DNA of 64,000 nucleotides, taken from positions 99,501 through 163,500 of the forward strand of contig NZ_CP036536.1 in NCBI RefSeq assembly GCF_005222225.1, in the 5' to 3' direction. This document shows, in pieces, positions 44,662 through 54,101 of this stretch. The translations under genes and the position numbers were made by a program. Every line of letters begins with the position of its first letter. Within the stretch, counting starts at the first letter, position 1. The notes under the pieces were generated by a model. That model was given only the letters and a program-made list of their open reading frames with translations, ran no database searches and was not told the DNA's origin. This stretch comes from Salinimonas lutimaris. GTDB lineage: Bacteria > Pseudomonadota > Gammaproteobacteria > Enterobacterales > Alteromonadaceae.

Positions 44662-46428
44662 ATGCAGGTAAGGAAAAAAACGGATGTTGTTATTGTGGGT
44701 CTGGGCTGGGCGGGCTCTCTCATTGCCGAGGAACTGACTGGCGCAGGCCTGAACGTGGTAGCCATAGAACGAGGCGCCTGGCGAGATACTGCCACAGACT
44801 TTCCGCCGGCAGTTGACCCTGACGAATTGCGGTGGGGCGTGCGTCGTGAGCTGACTCAGCCAATGGCAGTTGAAACACTGACCTTTCGTAATAACTATCA
44901 CCAGCAGGCTGCCCCGGTACGAAACTGGTCCGCTTTTCAGTTTGGCTGGAATGTAGGTGGAGCCGGTACCCACTGGGCAGGCATGTTATGGCGTTTTACA
45001 CCATGGGACTTTGAAGTCGCCAGTCGCACGAAAGCGCGTTACGGCAATCAGTATACGCAGGGTTTACAACTGCAGGACTGGGGGGTCAGTTACGCTGAAA
45101 TGGAACCCTTTTATGATCGTTTTGAACGAATTGCAGGTGCCTCCGGCCAGGCTGGTAATATTAAGGGCAAAAAGATTGATGGCGGGAATAAATTTGAAGG
45201 GCCTCGTCAGCGCGGTTATCCAACACCTGCCCTTAAAAATACGTACTGGATGGAAAAATACGCCACCACCACAAAGAATATGGGGTATACGCCCTTTCCG
45301 CTGCCTGCTGGCAATGTTTCGCAGGCATATGTAAATCCCCTTGGTGTCACCATGGGGCCGTGTACCTACTGCGGCTTTTGTGATTTTCATGGTTGTGGCA
45401 ATTTCTCTAAGTCTTCTCCCCAGGCCTGTGTATTGCCACCGTTAATGCGGCGCAAAAATTTTACCGTATTAACCGAAACAGAAGTGTTGCACGCGGTTAA
45501 GCACGATGACGGAAAGACCGCCAAAGGGGTTAAGTTTATTACCCGCGATGGTGAGGAAGGCTTTCAGCCTGCTGATGTAGTAGTCATTACGGCTTACCAG
45601 ATGGATAACGTGCGCCTGATGCTGCTGTCTGAGATAGGTACGCCCTACGACCCTAAAACCGGTAAAGGTACGGTGGGTCGCAATTATAACTATCAGACCT
45701 GCTCTACCGTACAGGGCTATTTGCCCGGGCACAGAATGAATCCGTTTATTGGAGGCGGGGCAATAGGTGTGCAAATTGACGACTTTAACGGCGACAATTT
45801 CGACCACAGCGGACTGGGGTTTATCGGCGGGGCTGGTATTCACGGTTACTCTAAAGGTGGCGGGCCTATCAAGTATATGGATAACTTACGGCCGGGCACC
45901 AAACGGTGGGGGAGTGAATGGAAAAAAGGTTATGCCCGGGATTATCAGGAAGCAGTCACTATTTTTTCTCAGGGCACTTCCATGGCTACGCAGGGCACTT
46001 ATCTGGACCTCGACACCAACTATAAAGACCGCCACGGGCAGCCGTTGTTGCGGGTAACCTTTGACTGGAACGACAACGATCGAAAAATGCTGAATCATGT
46101 GACTGATAAAGCGCAGGGAATCATGCAGGAGCTGGGTGCAGAAGGCGTAAAGATAAGGCGTGAAACCGATGAAAAGTGGAACCCCTACAGTCAGCTGAGT
46201 TCGCACACTATCGGGGGGGCGGTCATGGGCGCCGATCCTGCTACTGCTCCCCTGAATCCATTTCTGCAAAGCTGGGATGTGCCAAATGTTTTTGTAGTCG
46301 GCGCTTCGGCATTTCCTAACAATGGCGGTTATAACCCCTCCGGCACCGTGGGCGCATTGGCAATACGCACTGCACAGGCTATTCACCAGCAGTATGTTAA
46401 AAATCCCGGCAAACTGATAGGTGCATAA
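44662..46428 (+). CDS. GMC-type flavoprotein dehydrogenase (gluconate 2-dehydrogenase large subunit family)
   Basis: The FAD-binding motif is VIVGLGWAGSLIAEEL at the N-terminus, and the GMC C-terminal motif is GGYNPSGTVGALA. A cysteine cluster CTYCGFCDFHGCG (about residues 234-246) is typical of the gluconate/fructose dehydrogenase branch. The 588-residue length fits. It oxidises a sugar acid or polyol in the periplasm and passes electrons to the cytochrome encoded next. The substrate is not fixed by sequence; a gluconate uptake system 12 kb away makes gluconate plausible. Confidence 0.87.
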   Translation: MQVRKKTDVVIVGLGWAGSLIAEELTGAGLNVVAIERGAWRDTATDFPPAVDPDELRWGVRRELTQPMAVETLTFRNNYHQQAAPVRNWSAFQFGWNVGGAGTHWAGMLWRFTPWDFEVASRTKARYGNQYTQGLQLQDWGVSYAEMEPFYDRFERIAGASGQAGNIKGKKIDGGNKFEGPRQRGYPTPALKNTYWMEKYATTTKNMGYTPFPLPAGNVSQAYVNPLGVTMGPCTYCGFCDFHGCGNFSKSSPQACVLPPLMRRKNFTVLTETEVLHAVKHDDGKTAKGVKFITRDGEEGFQPADVVVITAYQMDNVRLMLLSEIGTPYDPKTGKGTVGRNYNYQTCSTVQGYLPGHRMNPFIGGGAIGVQIDDFNGDNFDHSGLGFIGGAGIHGYSKGGGPIKYMDNLRPGTKRWGSEWKKGYARDYQEAVTIFSQGTSMATQGTYLDLDTNYKDRHGQPLLRVTFDWNDNDRKMLNHVTDKAQGIMQELGAEGVKIRRETDEKWNPYSQLSSHTIGGAVMGADPATAPLNPFLQSWDVPNVFVVGASAFPNNGGYNPSGTVGALAIRTAQAIHQQYVKNPGKLIGA

Positions 46429-46432
46429 CGTT

Positions 46433-47764
46433 ATGACAAAACCCACAATGAAAGTAAGCCTTACCCTGTTGGTCCTTGTCGTGCTAGCTGTCAGCGGATG
46501 GGCGTGGTCAGCATTGAATACCAGCGCTTCCGATGTGGCGAATGATGTCACACCTTTAAAAGACGTAAGTATCACTAACTCGTCATTGATTGAGCGGGGG
46601 GAGTATGTCATGCGCGCAGCAGACTGTGCTGCCTGCCATAGTCGTGAGTATGGCGAGTTTGCCGGTGGCTATGAGATGAAAACGCCGTTTGGTACATTGG
46701 TAAGCTCTAATATCAGCCCAGATGTACAAACCGGCATCGGTAATATGACCGAGCGGGATTTTTTTAATGCAGTGCGTCAGGGCATCGGCTCACACGGTTT
46801 GCAGTACCCGGCTATGCCTTTCACTGCGTTTCGTAAAATCTCAGATGAGGACATGCATGCACTATGGGCTTACTGGAGTACGCTTGAGCCGGTAAACCAC
46901 GATGTTGATGAAAATGCTGATATGCCATTTCCGTTTAATATCCGGCTGGCTATGGCCGGCTGGGACATGCTGTTTTTTGACAACAAAGGGTTAAAACATA
47001 ACCCGGAAGCATCCGGTAACATAAATCGCGGGCGCTACCTTGTTGAGGGGCCTGGTCACTGTAGTACCTGCCATACGCCACGTAATTTACTGGGGGCAGA
47101 AAAACAAGACGCGTTTTTGCACGGTGGCAATATCGGTAAATGGTATGCACCGGATATTACGCCGGCCGCCGATACACTGGTCGGTCAGCAACAAACGGCT
47201 GCGATTGTACGTTATCTAAAATCCGGCACCGATGGTAAGGCTGTGGCTGGCGGGCCGATGGCTGAAGCGGTGGAGCATTCTTTACAATATCTGAGTCAGG
47301 AAGATCTCACTGCAATAGCGGCATTTCTGAAAGCGCAGAAACCCTCGCACAGCAATACATCATTAAATAATACTGCACCAGCTACTGCTGCTGTTAGCAG
47401 CAAACAGGCATTGGTATACGAAGTGAATTGTGCAGCCTGTCATGGTGTGGAAGGTGAGGGCATCAGGGGAATTGTACCCAGCTTTGCCGGCAATACCGCC
47501 ATGCAGGCTGATGATCCGACAAACCTGATTCATGTCATGCTTAGAGGGGGACGTGCTGCTTATACCAGTACCGCCCGGACAGCCGCTGGCATGCCATCGT
47601 TTGCCTGGAAAATGAATGATCAGCAAATCGCAGAGATTCTTAACTATGTGCGTAATAACTGGGGTAACCAGGCATCAAACGTAACAACTGACCAAGTAAA
47701 AACAATGAGAAAAGAACTCAATGCCCGACAGCAACTGAGCACGCCTCAGCAAGCAGGCGATTGA
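46433..47764 (+). CDS. Triheme cytochrome c subunit of the dehydrogenase
   Basis: The protein has an N-terminal hydrophobic anchor (SLTLLVLVVLAVSGWAW) and three CxxCH haem sites: CAACH, CSTCH and CAACH. About 443 residues matches the cytochrome subunit of gluconate dehydrogenase. The frame overlaps the end of the GMC gene if read from GTG 46421; ATG 46433 is the likelier start. Haem 3 lies after a Ser/Thr/Ala-rich linker. It would send electrons to ubiquinone or to soluble carriers such as the azurins downstream. Confidence 0.87.
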   Translation: MTKPTMKVSLTLLVLVVLAVSGWAWSALNTSASDVANDVTPLKDVSITNSSLIERGEYVMRAADCAACHSREYGEFAGGYEMKTPFGTLVSSNISPDVQTGIGNMTERDFFNAVRQGIGSHGLQYPAMPFTAFRKISDEDMHALWAYWSTLEPVNHDVDENADMPFPFNIRLAMAGWDMLFFDNKGLKHNPEASGNINRGRYLVEGPGHCSTCHTPRNLLGAEKQDAFLHGGNIGKWYAPDITPAADTLVGQQQTAAIVRYLKSGTDGKAVAGGPMAEAVEHSLQYLSQEDLTAIAAFLKAQKPSHSNTSLNNTAPATAAVSSKQALVYEVNCAACHGVEGEGIRGIVPSFAGNTAMQADDPTNLIHVMLRGGRAAYTSTARTAAGMPSFAWKMNDQQIAEILNYVRNNWGNQASNVTTDQVKTMRKELNARQQLSTPQQAGD

Positions 47765-47780
47765 TCTGTCAGTGCTAATG

Positions 47781-47804
47781 CGCCCTGATCAACAGGGCGT
47801 TTTT
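47781..47804 (+). terminator. Intrinsic terminator after the dehydrogenase operon
   Basis: CGCCCTG (47781-47787) pairs with CAGGGCG (47793-47799), followed by TTTTT. It separates the first triheme cytochrome gene from its paralogue. Confidence 0.85.
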
Positions 47805-48278
47805 CTTTATCCAGCGTTTTTATTCTCGCCACTCTTTATCCTCTGCAGCTGACTATATCCTGATTTTCATGAATATCAGCCGGTTGTGTATTGCAATTTT
47901 ATATCAGGTCCCTTTAGGATCCCCCGCTTTGCAAAAAAGCCGTGCAGCGATGTTGCCGGGTAAAGGGCTGTGTAGACAAGGTTTTGCCATCTGTCGCCGG
48001 TCGCCTTTATAACCGTTAATGTCATCTTAAAGTATGAATAACTTTTAAGGTGGTTTAAAACCATACTCAGCAAACAGGCGTACTAGAAGCTTACAATGTA
48101 TCAGTAAGCGTATTGCCTTAGCAGTAATAGCGTGTACCCCACCACCTGATTGCATTTATCTGTTGGCACAGCGGTAAGCCGGCGGTTTGTTAATCAGCGG
48201 TAAGCGTTATGATTTGGCGTTAAACCCTTATGCGTTACTGCACATAAAATACAGGCAACCTGAAGGCACACACAGACC
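47805..48278. other. 474-bp gap between the two cytochrome genes
   Basis: No gene is visible. A small inverted repeat AGTATG / CATACT (about 48031-48067) encloses a TGGTTT-A-AAACCA palindrome, possibly a regulatory site. The second cytochrome therefore has its own promoter and can be expressed independently of the dehydrogenase. Confidence 0.4.
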
Positions 48279-49601
48279 ATGAGTAAATCCACAGTAAAAA
48301 TAAGTGTAACCCTGCTGGTGATAGCAGTGGTAGTTGTTGGTGGCTGGGCATGGACAACCCTTGAAACCAGCGCCTCTGATGTCGCAGACGACACCACCGC
48401 ATTAAAAGATGCAAGTTTTGATGACCAGGCGCTGATTGAACGCGGTGAGTATGTGATGCGCGCTGCTGACTGTGCGGCTTGTCATAGCCGCGAATATGGT
48501 GAATTTGCCGGCGGTTATGAAATGCAGACACCATTTGGTGTACTGCTTAGCTCTAATATTACCCCGGATGTGGAAACCGGTATTGGTAATATGACCGAGC
48601 GCGACTTTTTTAATGCGATTCGCCAGGGTATTGGCTCTCATGGTCTAGAGTACCCGGCAATGCCTTTCACTGCCTATCGCAAGCTGACCGATGAAGATAT
48701 GCACGCCCTGTGGGCATACTGGACAACCGTTGAGCCGGTGAAGCACGAAGTGGATGAGAACGCAGGAATGCCATTCCCGTTTAATATCCGTCTGGCAATG
48801 GCCGGTTGGGATATGCTGTTTTTTGACAACAGCGGTTTTGAGCAGGATGAAGATTTAACCGCACAGATTAACCGCGGCCGTTACCTGGTAGAAGGCCCGG
48901 GGCATTGCAGTACCTGTCACACGCCGCGCAATATGCTGGGCGCTGAAAAAGAAGACCAGTACCTGTATGGCGCTACGATGACCGGCTGGCATTCACCGGA
49001 TATTACGCCTGCACCGCACACTTTGGTGGGCTCGCAGGACAATCAGGCTATTGCGCGGTATCTGAAAACCGGCACAGACGGCAAAGCTGTGGCTGGTGGC
49101 CCAATGGCAGAAGCGGTGAAGCATTCACTGCAATACATGACTGATGAAGATATTCAGGCCATTACCGTGTACTTAAAAGCGCAGAAGCCCTCGACAGAAA
49201 AAATGCGTCAGGTTAACAATACCTTTGATGTAGCCAGCATGAATAAAGATCTGGCTTATGAAGTGAATTGTGCGTCTTGTCATGGTCGTGAAGGTGAGGG
49301 TGTGGCTGGCACCGTACCTGTATTTGCCGGTAATGCCTCGATTCTGGCTGATGATCCAACCAACCTGATCCATATTATGCTGACCGGCAGTAAAGAGCCG
49401 CATGTCGCCACTACTCAGACCGCCGGTGGTATGCCTTCGTACGGCCTGGCCATGACTGATGAGCAGATTGCCGACATGCTTAACTACGTGCGTAACAGCT
49501 GGGGCAATGAGGCAAAAGAAGTCTCACCCAAACAGGTTAAAGAACTGCGCAAACAGCTGGATGCGCCTATGCACCTGGTTACCGAACAGCGGGCCGATTA
49601 A
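48279..49601 (+). CDS. Second triheme cytochrome c, paralogue of the preceding one
   Basis: The 440-residue protein is closely similar to the cytochrome at 46433 over its whole length, with the same anchor (VTLLVIAVVVVGGWAW), the same CAACH and CSTCH sites and a third CASCH. The linker before haem 3 is shorter and more charged. It is transcribed alone, between terminators, so it is a duplicate that may serve another dehydrogenase or another redox state. No dehydrogenase subunit accompanies it. Confidence 0.85.
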   Translation: MSKSTVKISVTLLVIAVVVVGGWAWTTLETSASDVADDTTALKDASFDDQALIERGEYVMRAADCAACHSREYGEFAGGYEMQTPFGVLLSSNITPDVETGIGNMTERDFFNAIRQGIGSHGLEYPAMPFTAYRKLTDEDMHALWAYWTTVEPVKHEVDENAGMPFPFNIRLAMAGWDMLFFDNSGFEQDEDLTAQINRGRYLVEGPGHCSTCHTPRNMLGAEKEDQYLYGATMTGWHSPDITPAPHTLVGSQDNQAIARYLKTGTDGKAVAGGPMAEAVKHSLQYMTDEDIQAITVYLKAQKPSTEKMRQVNNTFDVASMNKDLAYEVNCASCHGREGEGVAGTVPVFAGNASILADDPTNLIHIMLTGSKEPHVATTQTAGGMPSYGLAMTDEQIADMLNYVRNSWGNEAKEVSPKQVKELRKQLDAPMHLVTEQRAD

Positions 49602-49617
49602 GCGCACTAATTGACTG

Positions 49618-49647
49618 AAAAAAGCTACCTTTGCCGGTGGCTTTTTT
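49618..49647 (+). terminator. Intrinsic terminator
   Basis: AAAAAAGCTACC (49618-49629) pairs with GGTGGCTTTTTT (49636-49647) through one G-U pair, ending in a T-run, 17 bp after the second cytochrome gene. Confidence 0.85.
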
Positions 49648-49775
49648 GATGGCTCGACAAAAATTTATCCTACCAAAGGCAGGATATTATGGGCCAGTGT
49701 CGCTATGGTACTGCTGTAAATTAGTGCTAGGATAGAAATCGACACGTTAACAGATACTTAAAATGAGGACTTACC

Positions 49776-50222
49776 ATGCTGAAGAAATTGCTGACTGCGT
49801 CTGTGCTGCTTGCTGCATCACAGCAGGTTTTTGCCGCTGAATGTGAAACCACCATTGATAGCACTGATGCTATGCAGTTTGATACCAAGGAAATGTCGGT
49901 ACCGGCTTCTTGTGACACATTTAAGGTTACGCTGACGCATAGTGGTAAAATGCCTAAGCAGGTGATGGGACACAACTGGGTACTGACTGAAGAAGACCAG
50001 GCCCAGGCGGTGGTATCAGACGGTATGACAGCCGGGCTGGAAGACGATTACCTTAAATCTGGTGATGATCGCGTGCTGGCAGCGACAAAAATTATTGGTG
50101 GTGGTGAAGAAACCTCTGTTGAGTTTGATGTAGCCACACTCAAAGAAGGCGAAAACTATACGTTCTTCTGTTCTTTTCCTGGCCACATCAGCATGATGAA
50201 AGGCACGCTGACAGTAGGCTAA
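49776..50222 (+). CDS. Azurin
   Basis: This is a small periplasmic blue-copper electron carrier. A signal peptide precedes the mature ECETTIDSTDAMQF N-terminus. The copper ligands are visible as His in MGHNW and Cys, His, Met in CSFPGHISMMKG, with the Cys-Cys disulfide pair near ECE and PASC. The 148-residue precursor is normal. It lies downstream of two cytochrome c genes and upstream of a second azurin. Confidence 0.93.
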   Translation: MLKKLLTASVLLAASQQVFAAECETTIDSTDAMQFDTKEMSVPASCDTFKVTLTHSGKMPKQVMGHNWVLTEEDQAQAVVSDGMTAGLEDDYLKSGDDRVLAATKIIGGGEETSVEFDVATLKEGENYTFFCSFPGHISMMKGTLTVG

Positions 50223-50241
50223 ATGGTTTAAGCCAGTCAAT

Positions 50242-50263
50242 CAGAGCAGTGTATGCTGCTCTG
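50242..50263 (+). terminator. Hairpin after the first azurin
   Basis: CAGAGCAG (50242-50249) pairs with CTGCTCTG (50256-50263), 20 bp after the stop; the following GGTTTAAT is only weakly T-rich. Confidence 0.6.
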
Positions 50264-50362
50264 GTTTAATCGTCATTCGCGGTTACCCAAATCGATTTAT
50301 CCTGTAAGCGTTCGCTTCCTGTCACGGTTATAGTGCTGTCACGACAACAAACGAGACAGACT

Positions 50363-50806
50363 TTGAAATCCCTTCTTTTATTATTGCTAACGCTCACCGC
50401 GTTTTCCGCTATGGCACAGGACTGCAAAACCACCATCAGCGCTAGTGATACTATGCGTTACAACACCAGCACCATTCATGTTCCTGAAACATGCGACGGG
50501 TTTACAGTGACTCTGAGTCACCGTGGTAAATTACCCAAAAGCGTGATGGGGCATAACTGGATACTGGCCCGAAAAGACGATATGCAACAGGTAATCAGCG
50601 ATGGCTTGCGTGCCGGGCCGCACAACAATTACGTTAAGCCGGCAGACAGCCGGGTTATTGCGGCTACCAGTGTCATTGGCGGAGGTGAGAGAACCAGCGT
50701 GACATTAGATATTTCACGGCTTGAACAGAATCAGGAGTACCGGTTCTTTTGCACGTATCCCGGGCATTACAGTCTAATGCAGGGCACCTTTATTATTGCG
50801 GCATAA
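50363..50806 (+). CDS. Azurin-like cupredoxin, second copy
   Basis: All copper ligands are present: His in MGHNW and Cys, His, Met in CTYPGHYSLMQG. A signal peptide with a poly-Leu core ends in AMA. The start is uncertain: a TTG at 50363 gives a compact signal peptide, while a GTG at 50333 adds ten polar residues. It is about 60% like the first azurin by eye, so the duplication is old. The two may have different redox partners. Confidence 0.88.
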   Translation: MKSLLLLLLTLTAFSAMAQDCKTTISASDTMRYNTSTIHVPETCDGFTVTLSHRGKLPKSVMGHNWILARKDDMQQVISDGLRAGPHNNYVKPADSRVIAATSVIGGGERTSVTLDISRLEQNQEYRFFCTYPGHYSLMQGTFIIAA

Positions 50807-50921
50807 ACCTTGGTGATGGTCTGACCGGCACCATAGCGGTGGCAAACAGGGATAAGGTTTTGTGGTCTAACCAGCAGTATTCTGATAATGTTAACTACGT
50901 GTAAATGTAATCAGGCAATTT

Positions 50922-51674
50922 ATGCAAATTCATACGCTTAAAGGGTATATCCAACATATTTTTCTGGTTCGCGAGGGCGATCGCTTGTTGCTGCTTGATG
51001 GTTGTGGCCGGGCAGATATTCCGATGGTATGCCAGTTTATTGAACACACCCTGCAGCTGCCGTTATCGGCTCTCAAACTGATTGTGGTCACTCATATGCA
51101 TCCTGACCATGCTGGCGGGGCGCACCGGTTGCGGGCACTCAGTGGCGCGCAGATTGCCTCGCACCCTAAAGCCTCTGCCTGGTACGCCGGCCTGTCGGGC
51201 CGGATAGCGCATGCGGTGGATGTGGCGCTGATGTACTGGGTGGCCAAGCGGTTAGGTAAACCGCGTAAAAATGGCTGGTATTCCCCCATTTTAAAGCCGG
51301 ATCTGATACTGGAAGATGAACAGCGTTTGCCAGGGTTTAGCGACTGGCAGGTGTTGTACACGCCAGGTCACACTGATCATGACTTGTCTTTACGGCATGT
51401 ACCCGGTGGTGAAATGTATGTGGCCGATTTGCTGGTGCAGGTAAAAGGACAGCTGCGTCCGCCTTATCCCATTTGCCACCCGAATCAGTACCGGCGCTCG
51501 CTGCAACGGGTGGCCGCGTTACCGGTCGCGTCGCTGCTGATGGCCCATGTACCAACCCGGCCGATGGCCAGTATTCCATTTGAACAAATCATCAGCGATG
51601 CTCCCGTGCTGCCCAAAAATCACTGGTATGCCACCAAAGACCGGCTTGTTCGCAAACTCGGATGGGGCCGATAG
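50922..51674 (+). CDS. Metallo-beta-lactamase-fold hydrolase
   Basis: The 250-residue cytoplasmic protein (no signal peptide) carries THMHPDHAGG, with further ligand positions in YTPGHTDHD and the Asp of YVADLL. This is the YflN/lactonase/glyoxalase II-like group. The substrate is unknown. It is monocistronic and lies between the azurins and an unrecognised gene. Confidence 0.8.
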   Translation: MQIHTLKGYIQHIFLVREGDRLLLLDGCGRADIPMVCQFIEHTLQLPLSALKLIVVTHMHPDHAGGAHRLRALSGAQIASHPKASAWYAGLSGRIAHAVDVALMYWVAKRLGKPRKNGWYSPILKPDLILEDEQRLPGFSDWQVLYTPGHTDHDLSLRHVPGGEMYVADLLVQVKGQLRPPYPICHPNQYRRSLQRVAALPVASLLMAHVPTRPMASIPFEQIISDAPVLPKNHWYATKDRLVRKLGWGR

Positions 51675-51815
51675 CAGGTATCATTCAAAATGATTGTGAG
51701 CAAACGTCAGTACTTACAAATCTTAATCGATTAAAAAACTTGTTCGCAAAAATCGATCGGTGTGGCACATTGAAAGGTATAGATTGCATATATTTCCTGA
51801 GGAAGACGTCGCTTT

Positions 51816-52925
51816 ATGTCCCAACGCCCTTTGTTAAAGCATCTCAGAAACCATTCCGTGCTTTTCTCTGAACTGGCCGCCCTGCGTGATGACTCTGTCA
51901 GGCAGCTCGGACTGACCGGTTACGAATTTCATAAAACGCCAAAGTTTTACGGCCCTAATGGTGAGCGGCTTACCGTAGAGCCTGAGCGCAGTATTGTGTT
52001 ACCTTCCCTGGACCTGCTTAAGGGGGTACGTACTAAGTTACGTCAGGCGTTACCACAGCTGCATGATGTGCAACACAGTGATGTGGGTTATCGTTATCCT
52101 ACCGCGGCTCTGGCAAACAGTCAGGCTCCGTTTATCAAGCGTCTGCGCTCTGAATATTTTCATAAAATGGATGAGGATCGCAGCATCTGCCGGCCGGTGA
52201 ATCTGTCTTTTGGCATTAAAAGCCGGGGCAAGGCAGACAACCGGCAGGAATACGAGGTATGGATGCCTAACGATGATCCCCAGCAAAATCCGCTGCCGCT
52301 GTTTATCGAGCGCTACGGTGAGGATCTGCCCCTTGAAGTGCGTCAGTTTTTACAAGAACCCATGCGGGTACATGGCTGGATGGGGGTTAAGCGCGCCGCT
52401 TTTGAAGCACTGTATCACCAGCCCGAAGTGCTGGGTGATATTGTCGTGTGCGTGGCCATGTCGGTGGATGCCTACAATATCGGTGCCCGGCCAGATTTAT
52501 CTTTCAGTGAACAGGCCGAAAGCTCTATTGCCGCAAGCAATGCAGAGCTGGAATGGGAAATTGAAGGCTATTATGCGCCCCAGGGGTCGTATCATTCCCA
52601 TGATGAAATATGGCATGCCATCAATTATACACTGGCAGCGGTCAGCCGTCCGCTGGAGGCGCTGTACGGCGACCACATCATTGAAACAAACGAAAGTAAA
52701 ACCGAGCGCATTCTGTCTACGGTGGCATCACTGGGCGCCACGGATGAGGAAATTACCGCATTGAACCTGCAACCCTGGGAGTTCTTACAAACCACCAGTG
52801 AGAGGCGGGTAAAATCTCATGATCCCAGCCGTCACGTAAACTTTCTGGGCCGTCTTAACCGCTTGTTTTATCAGCCAGAACATCAGCTTCCATCAATTGA
52901 GTCAATCCATGATTTAATTGCCTGA
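51816..52925 (+). CDS. Conserved-looking protein of unknown function, 369 residues
   Basis: No family is recognised. The protein is soluble, acidic, without a signal peptide or membrane segment. Segments such as GYRYPTAALA, GYYAPQGSYHSHDEIWHAINY and HVNFLGRLNRLF look structured and could hold a His-rich site (YHSHDEIWH). An AGGA precedes the ATG. Codon use matches the flanking chromosome. It precedes the efflux operon by 107 bp on the same strand, but there is no evidence of a joint function. Confidence 0.6.
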   Translation: MSQRPLLKHLRNHSVLFSELAALRDDSVRQLGLTGYEFHKTPKFYGPNGERLTVEPERSIVLPSLDLLKGVRTKLRQALPQLHDVQHSDVGYRYPTAALANSQAPFIKRLRSEYFHKMDEDRSICRPVNLSFGIKSRGKADNRQEYEVWMPNDDPQQNPLPLFIERYGEDLPLEVRQFLQEPMRVHGWMGVKRAAFEALYHQPEVLGDIVVCVAMSVDAYNIGARPDLSFSEQAESSIAASNAELEWEIEGYYAPQGSYHSHDEIWHAINYTLAAVSRPLEALYGDHIIETNESKTERILSTVASLGATDEEITALNLQPWEFLQTTSERRVKSHDPSRHVNFLGRLNRLFYQPEHQLPSIESIHDLIA

Positions 52926-53031
52926 TAGCAGGCAGGTACAGCTTGTCAGGCCAGTATAAGCACAGTAAAAACTGATCTTTACCGGCCTGTCAGCCTAATC
53001 ATAAATAACGAAAACGTGATTTATACAGGTT

Positions 53032-53232
53032 ATGTTTGAAGAAGTTGCGCTAGGCGGTCTTTTGCTAAGCCCGCTGGTGGTATTGGTGCCTATGGCCTTT
53101 TTGCTTTCTGTCATCACCCGGCTGGTGTTGTATAAAACCGGCCTGTACCCGCGTATCTGGAAACCTGCCTGGTTCGAGGTTGCATTATTTATCTGCTATC
53201 TCGCTGCTGTTGTCTTTGTTGCTGGGAGATAA
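53032..53232 (+). CDS. aaeX: AaeX-like small membrane protein (DUF1656)
   Basis: The 66-residue protein has two transmembrane segments (residues 8-30 and 44-64) and the FEEVALGGLLLSPLV start typical of DUF1656. It is the conserved first gene of aaeXAB efflux operons; aaeA starts 5 bp after its stop. Its exact role is unknown. Confidence 0.85.
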   Translation: MFEEVALGGLLLSPLVVLVPMAFLLSVITRLVLYKTGLYPRIWKPAWFEVALFICYLAAVVFVAGR

Positions 53233-53237
53233 AATTC

Positions 53238-54098
53238 ATGGGAACGGTGATTCGGATTGTCGTAACACTGTTGGTAGTTGCGGTTGCGGTTGTGGCTGGT
53301 CGCTGGGTATGGGATCACTACCTGTATTCACCGTGGACCCGGGACGGACGGGTCAGGGCTGATATTTCCATGATCGCGCCGGATGTATCGGGTTGGGTCA
53401 CGCAGTTATCTGTGAAAGACAATCAAAAGGTGCGTAAAGGCGATGCCCTGTTTGCTGTCGATGATGCCAGAATTCAGGCTGCGATCTCTGAGGCGCAGGC
53501 CTCGGTGGAAAACAAACATTATGCCTGGGAGCTGGCCAAGCATGAATATCAGCGCCGTCAGAATCTGGCTGACTCGCAAACCATCAGTTCCGAAGATCTT
53601 GAGACCGCCCGCATCAATGCTGAGTTGGCCAAAGCCGATTATAACCTGGCGGTGGCCCAGCTAAACACCCAGCAATTAAACCTTGAGCGAACCCGGGTCA
53701 AAGCGCCGGCCGATGGCACCATTGTCAATCTGGATTTGCGCGAGGGAAACTATGTCAGCCAGGGCGAGGCGGTGTTGTCGCTGGTTAAACAGGGCTCTTT
53801 TTATGTTACCGGCTATTTTGAGGAAACCAAACTGCCACTGGTGCACATTGGGCAGCGGGCCACGGTGAAACTGATGAGTGGTAAAACTGAATTGACCGGC
53901 AAGGTGGTAAGCATCGGTGAGGCTATTGCCGACAGTACGGTTGCCAGTAATAATCAGTTACTGCCACAAATTCAGCAAACCTTTAACTGGGTGCGACTGG
54001 CCCAGCGCGTACCGGTAGATGTGGAGCTTGACCCGCTGCCGGATAATATCCGGCTGGTGGCCGGTACAACGGTATCGATTCACTTAAACGAGCAGTAA
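53238..54098 (+). CDS. aaeA: Membrane fusion protein of aromatic-acid efflux (AaeA-like)
   Basis: The 286-residue HlyD-family periplasmic adaptor has an N-terminal anchor (IVVTLLVVAVAVVAG), the YSPWTRDGRVRAD start of the mature domain, two biotinyl-lipoyl halves (KVRKGDALF and APADGTIVNL) around a coiled coil, and the YFEETKLPLVHIGQ beta barrel. It links the inner membrane AaeB to an outer membrane channel. In Escherichia coli this pump exports p-hydroxybenzoate. Confidence 0.88.
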   Translation: MGTVIRIVVTLLVVAVAVVAGRWVWDHYLYSPWTRDGRVRADISMIAPDVSGWVTQLSVKDNQKVRKGDALFAVDDARIQAAISEAQASVENKHYAWELAKHEYQRRQNLADSQTISSEDLETARINAELAKADYNLAVAQLNTQQLNLERTRVKAPADGTIVNLDLREGNYVSQGEAVLSLVKQGSFYVTGYFEETKLPLVHIGQRATVKLMSGKTELTGKVVSIGEAIADSTVASNNQLLPQIQQTFNWVRLAQRVPVDVELDPLPDNIRLVAGTTVSIHLNEQ

Positions 54099-54101
54099 GT
54101 G

